A stretch of DNA of 16,325 bases from Prevotella sp. GTDB taxonomy: Bacteria > Bacteroidota > Bacteroidia > Bacteroidales > Bacteroidaceae. The number at the start of each line of letters is the position of its first letter. Position 1 is the stretch's first letter. The notes under the pieces were generated by a model. It was not told the origin of the DNA, did not search any database, and saw only the letters and a list, made by a program, of their open reading frames with translations. The stretch spans positions 1 to 16,325 of the forward strand of contig JAJWLX010000073.1 in NCBI GenBank assembly GCA_021636625.1. The letters are read 5' to 3'. This document shows positions 12,917 through 16,325 of this stretch, one piece after another. A program made the position numbers and the translations under genes.

Positions 12917-15109
12917 TTATTGTACAATCTTGAAGCGGATACGCAAAGAATGCGCATGCTCATCCCAATTGGTACCAAGCAATACGAACTTGCCAATCTG
13001 GGCGGTAGAACGGACATGCTTGCCGATACATGGACAAACATCATAATCACCGATACGAACCAGACGCAAGGTCTCGCTCGCATCATCCGGCAGACGGTCT
13101 AACTTGACGTTAGCCGGAATATGGTCACGATCCACAAACTCGTAAGTAACAGGCATATCAAGCTCTATCAGGCGATTCATCTCCGTCTCAATCTCCTTCT
13201 CCTCCTGACGTGTAGGCTTGTGATCGACTACGAAGGTCATCTTACTCTTCTTGCGCTCAATATGTGCATTGCGGCTGCGCTCACAGCCAAACAGGCGAAC
13301 CATCAACTGATTGAGCAGATGCTCAGCCGTATGAGCAGGAGGGAACTCCTCCTTATGATGCTCATTCAATATGATATCACTTTCCTCCATCTTGACATTG
13401 AATTTATAGATTCTTACTCCGTTAGCATCCATTGATATCGGGAATACACCATCCCTCTTCAACTCTACCTTCTTCTTGCCTCCCGAGAACAGTTCGGTTA
13501 CCAGAACCTCCTCTTCCGTGATCTGGAAGAAATCGAATGCATGACCAGGAATGCATACCTGCAGCTGGCGAGCCTCCTGGGCAAAGTTGAGCACAATGAG
13601 CATCACCTCATTATCCTTCGTGCGAAGGAAGGCAAAATTGGTACGTGGATCAAAAAACTCTGAACCCGGATTAACATACATCAGGTCGAAGGTATCACCT
13701 TCGCGAAGCGCCTTCTCCTCATTGGCAAGACGGAGAAGCTGGCGATAGGTAGCAGCCAGATATTTCTGCTCTGCAGTATATGCTTCCTCCTCACCTTCCT
13801 GATAAGCATGGGTCAGGGTCTCCGGACTCCAGTAGTCGAATATCGTAGTACGGCCATCTCTGCCGCTGAATCCTTCCTTGTCCATACCCTCCTCGCCAAA
13901 CTCCTGTCCGCTGTAGAGCATGAAAGGATTCTTCTGGAAGAAGAGACTCATGGCTGCTGCAGGAATCGCCTTCATGGCGCTGCCGCAGAAGAAGTCGCTG
14001 GCTATGCGCTGCTCATCATGGTTCTCCAGGAAGTAGAGCATGTGATCGCGGATGTCATCCACCACCTGCCACTCGTGAGTGATACTGGCTGCCGGACGCT
14101 CACCACGAATCACACCGCGAAGACAATCATACATGCCCACCTTATCGTAGAGATAATCGAATCCCGCCTTCACATAGTTGCGATACTGGTTAGGATCATA
14201 CACCTCACCGATAACAATGATATGAGGAAACTTGGACTTCAGAATCGCTGTAGCGTATGACCAGAATGCCGTAGGCACCATCTCTGCCATGTCGCAGCGG
14301 AATCCATCTACACCCTTGCTTGCCCAGTAGAGCAGGATATCCGTCATCTTACCCCAGGTGCTTGGCACCGGCTCGTAGTGATAGCTTCTGCCACCTGCAT
14401 CGCAGTAATCCACACCATAGTTGAGCTTCACGGTCTCATACCAGTCGTTGCAACCCGGGCGGTTGTCGAAACGGTCATTTCCCGTAGCTTTTGCCGGACT
14501 CTCCTCGTATGGCTCATAGATTTTGGCATCCTTGGCATTATAAGCCTTGAACTCCGGTTTAGAGTAGCGAACTTCATTCAGGTCGAGATCGCCCCATGTA
14601 TAATAGAAATTATTCTTCGTAGAGAAGTGCATATTGGTATCATCATCTTCTCCCAGATCTCGTACACCTGCCGGTTTGCAGATGGAATGATACTCACGAG
14701 CCACATGATTCGGCACAAAGTCCATGATGACCTTCATGCCAGCCTTGTGCGTACGCTCGATAAGGCTCTCCCACTCCTTCATTCTCAGGCTGACATTCTC
14801 GGCCAGATCAGGGTCGATGTCATAATAGTCGGTAATGGCGTATGGCGATCCAGCCTTGCCCTTTACCACCTCAGCATGCTGAGTAGGAATACCATAAGAT
14901 GAGTAGTTTGTCTGTGTAGCGTGACGAATCACACCTGTGAACCAGATATGAGTGAAACCCATGTCATGAATACGGGCCAACACCTCATCACTAAAGTTAT
15001 TAAGCTTTCCGCAACTGTTTTCTTCAATGGTGCCGTTCTCCTTACGGGTGGTATTCCTGTTACCAAACAATCGAGGGAGCACCTGATAAATAACTATTTT
15101 TTCCTTCAT
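12917..15109 (-). CDS. GH13 alpha-amylase-family hydrolase fused to an AlaX-type tRNA editing domain
   Basis: This is a 730-residue open frame with no stop between two unrelated parts. Residues 1 to about 573 are a GH13 glycoside hydrolase without a signal peptide. His135 lies in MDFVPNHV, the nucleophile is Asp273 in GFRCDMAE, the acid/base is Glu302 in VIGEVYDP, and the transition-state stabiliser is Asp365 in FLENHDEQR. A C-terminal beta domain ends near GVRIYKFNVK. Residues 574-730 (157 residues, beginning MEESDIIL) match a short AlaX-type editing domain that hydrolyses mischarged Ser- or Gly-tRNA(Ala). It has the zinc motif His593-x3-His597 in AHTAEHLL and Cys694-x3-His698 in VCPCIGKH, all intact. 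The in-frame ATG at 13390 could serve as an internal start, giving free AlaX as well. The start at 15109 (MKEKIVIYQVLPRLFGN) is typical of the cytoplasmic GH13 branch. The gene follows fabD after 91 bases, and I see no promoter of its own. Confidence 0.88.
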   Translation of the reverse strand: MKEKIVIYQVLPRLFGNRNTTRKENGTIEENSCGKLNNFSDEVLARIHDMGFTHIWFTGVIRHATQTNYSSYGIPTQHAEVVKGKAGSPYAITDYYDIDPDLAENVSLRMKEWESLIERTHKAGMKVIMDFVPNHVAREYHSICKPAGVRDLGEDDDTNMHFSTKNNFYYTWGDLDLNEVRYSKPEFKAYNAKDAKIYEPYEESPAKATGNDRFDNRPGCNDWYETVKLNYGVDYCDAGGRSYHYEPVPSTWGKMTDILLYWASKGVDGFRCDMAEMVPTAFWSYATAILKSKFPHIIVIGEVYDPNQYRNYVKAGFDYLYDKVGMYDCLRGVIRGERPAASITHEWQVVDDIRDHMLYFLENHDEQRIASDFFCGSAMKAIPAAAMSLFFQKNPFMLYSGQEFGEEGMDKEGFSGRDGRTTIFDYWSPETLTHAYQEGEEEAYTAEQKYLAATYRQLLRLANEEKALREGDTFDLMYVNPGSEFFDPRTNFAFLRTKDNEVMLIVLNFAQEARQLQVCIPGHAFDFFQITEEEVLVTELFSGGKKKVELKRDGVFPISMDANGVRIYKFNVKMEESDIILNEHHKEEFPPAHTAEHLLNQLMVRLFGCERSRNAHIERKKSKMTFVVDHKPTRQEEKEIETEMNRLIELDMPVTYEFVDRDHIPANVKLDRLPDDASETLRLVRIGDYDVCPCIGKHVRSTAQIGKFVLLGTNWDEHAHSLRIRFKIVQ

Positions 15110-15129
15110 TTAGCGGTCGTTACTTAAAT

Positions 15130-15180
15130 GATAAAACGCTTTACCCTCCCGGCAACGCCTTTGCCGGGAAGATAAAACGC
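15130..15180. repeat. GC hairpin flanked by direct repeats in the fabD-GH13 gap
   Basis: GATAAAACGC occurs at 15130-15139 and again at 15171-15180. Between them TCCCGGC (15147-15153) pairs with GCCGGGA (15163-15169) around a 9-base loop. On the minus strand no run of Ts directly follows the stem, so it is not a standard terminator. It may be a processing or stabilising hairpin between co-transcribed genes, or a small insertion flanked by a 10-bp duplication. Confidence 0.65.
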
Positions 15181-15200
15181 ATGATTATTCTGCTAGATGA

Positions 15201-16088
15201 TTATGCAATACCGTGATTACCTACAGTCTTGTCGATGCGGCCAATCATACCCTGCAAAGCCTTGCCAGGACCACACTCTGTGAAATCGTCAGCACCATCA
15301 GCAATCATAGCCTGAACAGAAGCTGTCCAGCGTACTGAGCTTGTGAGCTGAGCGATGAGGTTCTGCTGAATCTCAGCTGGATCTGTATGAGGCTTGCCAT
15401 CTACATTCTGATAAACAGGGCACTTAGGAGCAGAGAAAGCAGTCTTCTCGATAGCTGCCTGAAGTTCGTCCTTAGCTGGCTGCATCAATGGAGAGTGGAA
15501 AGCACCACCCACCTTCAATGGCAGGGCACGCTTGGCACCGGCAGCCTTCAACTGCTCGCAGGCAGCATTGATAGCGTCAACATTACCAGAGATAACGAGC
15601 TGACCAGGGCAGTTGTAGTTGGCAGCAACTACAACGTTGCCCTCTGTGCTAACCTGAGCGCAGATTTCCTCCACCTTCTCATCAGGCAAACCGATGATGG
15701 CAGCCATAGTTCCAGGATTAGCCTCGCAAGCCTTCTGCATAGCGTTGGCACGTGCAGCCACCAGCTTCAAGCCATCCTCGAAAGCCATAGCACCTGCAGC
15801 TACCAGAGCAGAGAACTCACCGAGAGAGTGACCAGCTACCATAGCAGGCTGGAACTCATCACCCAGGCAAAGAGCAGAGATAACAGAGTGGAGGAATACA
15901 GCAGGCTGAGTAACCTTAGTTTCCTTCAACTGCTCGTCTGTACCGGCGAACATGATATCAGTAATCTTAAAGCCGAGAATCTCATCAGCCTTATCGAAAA
16001 GTTCTTTTGCCAATGCGTTGTTGTCGTAGAGGTCCTTACCCATACCTACGAACTGAGAACCCTGACCAGGGAAAACAAATGCTTTCAT
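15201..16088 (-). CDS. fabD: Malonyl-CoA:ACP transacylase
   Basis: FabD moves malonyl from CoA to acyl carrier protein, supplying the extender unit for fatty acid synthesis in the cytoplasm. The 295-residue frame is full length. It opens MKAFVFPGQGSQFVGMG, has Gln61 in VTQPAVFLHS, the nucleophile Ser88 in VAGHSLGEFSAL, and the catalytic His198 in GGAFHSPLM. The remaining region contains the VVAANYNCPGQLVISG segment (152-168) and ends TECGPGKALQGMIGRI. It stands apart from other fab genes, at least within the window. The GH13-AlaX gene follows 91 bases downstream on the same strand. Confidence 0.96.
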   Translation of the reverse strand: MKAFVFPGQGSQFVGMGKDLYDNNALAKELFDKADEILGFKITDIMFAGTDEQLKETKVTQPAVFLHSVISALCLGDEFQPAMVAGHSLGEFSALVAAGAMAFEDGLKLVAARANAMQKACEANPGTMAAIIGLPDEKVEEICAQVSTEGNVVVAANYNCPGQLVISGNVDAINAACEQLKAAGAKRALPLKVGGAFHSPLMQPAKDELQAAIEKTAFSAPKCPVYQNVDGKPHTDPAEIQQNLIAQLTSSVRWTASVQAMIADGADDFTECGPGKALQGMIGRIDKTVGNHGIA

Positions 16089-16156
16089 TTTTATCTATTT
16101 TAAAAATTTATTATTAATAATTTCTTCTTTAAAAGCGAATTCCATGAATTCAGCTG

Positions 16157-16164
16157 CAAAGATA
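16157..16164 (-). promoter_or_regulatory. Probable -7 box upstream of fabD
   Basis: The minus strand reads TATCTTTG, matching TAnnTTTG, about 70 bases before the fabD ATG. No TTTG is visible 19-21 bases upstream of it. Just downstream lies GAATTC-CAT-GAATTC (16138-16152), a short interrupted palindrome. Confidence 0.45.
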
Positions 16165-16270
16165 CAATATTTTTCTGAGAATCGGGAGAGAATAAGCTAA
16201 AATAAAGTTATAGATATACTAAATTTCCACTATATTATACGATTTTACCCTGATATAGGAATACAGAAAC

Positions 16271-16304
16271 AAAAAAATCCCTAATGCCTTTCGGCAAAAG
16301 GGAT
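16271..16304 (-). terminator. Terminator of a minus-strand gene outside the window
   Basis: On the minus strand ATCCCT and AGGGAT, with TGCC and GGCA inside, form a stem interrupted by a 2-base internal loop and capped by GAAA. Seven Ts follow. It should end a gene lying to the right of 16325. It isolates fabD from upstream transcription. Confidence 0.85.
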
Positions 16305-16325
16305 CTTTATATTAATTTGCTTTAC

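Noticed and set aside
12739..13102. Several short plus-strand frames of 64-90 codons near the right arm
   Set aside because: They overlap the right arm, the terminator and the antisense of the fused gene, overlap each other in different frames, and have low-complexity Lys-rich starts.

Overview
The window looks like chromosomal DNA from a member of the Bacteroidales, most likely Prevotellaceae (Prevotella/Segatella). The evidence is Bacteroidetes-type promoters (a TAnnTTTG -7 box with TTTG about 19-21 bases upstream), recognisable homologues of Bacteroidales housekeeping genes, little sign of Shine-Dalgarno sites, and AT-rich spacers between moderately GC-rich genes. No organism name is given, so this rests on recognition and not on a search.

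Layout. Positions 1-5298 are all on the minus strand. Read in the direction of transcription they are a TPM-domain protein with lemA, pyruvate kinase (pyk), a Wza-like polysaccharide export lipoprotein, and the N-terminal 386 codons of glmS, which runs off the left edge. A divergent promoter pair at about 5317-5418 starts a plus-strand cluster: HU-like protein, a 29-residue basic COX24/AURKAIP1-type ribosomal protein, two hairpins, and ribonuclease G (rng). A perfect bidirectional terminator separates rng from a minus-strand secreted S9 prolyl oligopeptidase. Next, on plus, come a YbjQ-type small protein and a threonine aldolase-family PLP enzyme, joined by a five-copy TTATA repeat. On minus at the right end are fabD, then a 730-residue protein that fuses a GH13 alpha-amylase to an AlaX-type aminoacyl-tRNA editing domain. 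A terminator at the right edge belongs to a gene outside the window.

The accessory part is about 11.3-12.9 kb. It holds an orphan promoter followed within about 50 bases by a terminator-like hairpin (possible small RNA), a decayed unrecognised gene with its promoter still intact, and a roughly 710-bp non-coding element. That element has imperfect inverted arms of about 160 bp carrying repeated AGTATCAT octamers, and a GC-rich centre of four roughly 22-bp tandem units ending in a perfect 18-bp-stem hairpin.

The genes mostly serve core metabolism: amino-sugar supply (glmS), glycolysis (pyk), fatty acid initiation (fabD), RNA turnover and ribosome function (rng, COX24-type protein), nucleoid structure (HU), peptide digestion (S9 peptidase) and glucan breakdown (GH13). 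The most unusual items are the GH13-AlaX fusion and the inverted-repeat element. I saw no tRNA, rRNA, CRISPR array, intact transposase or phage gene.
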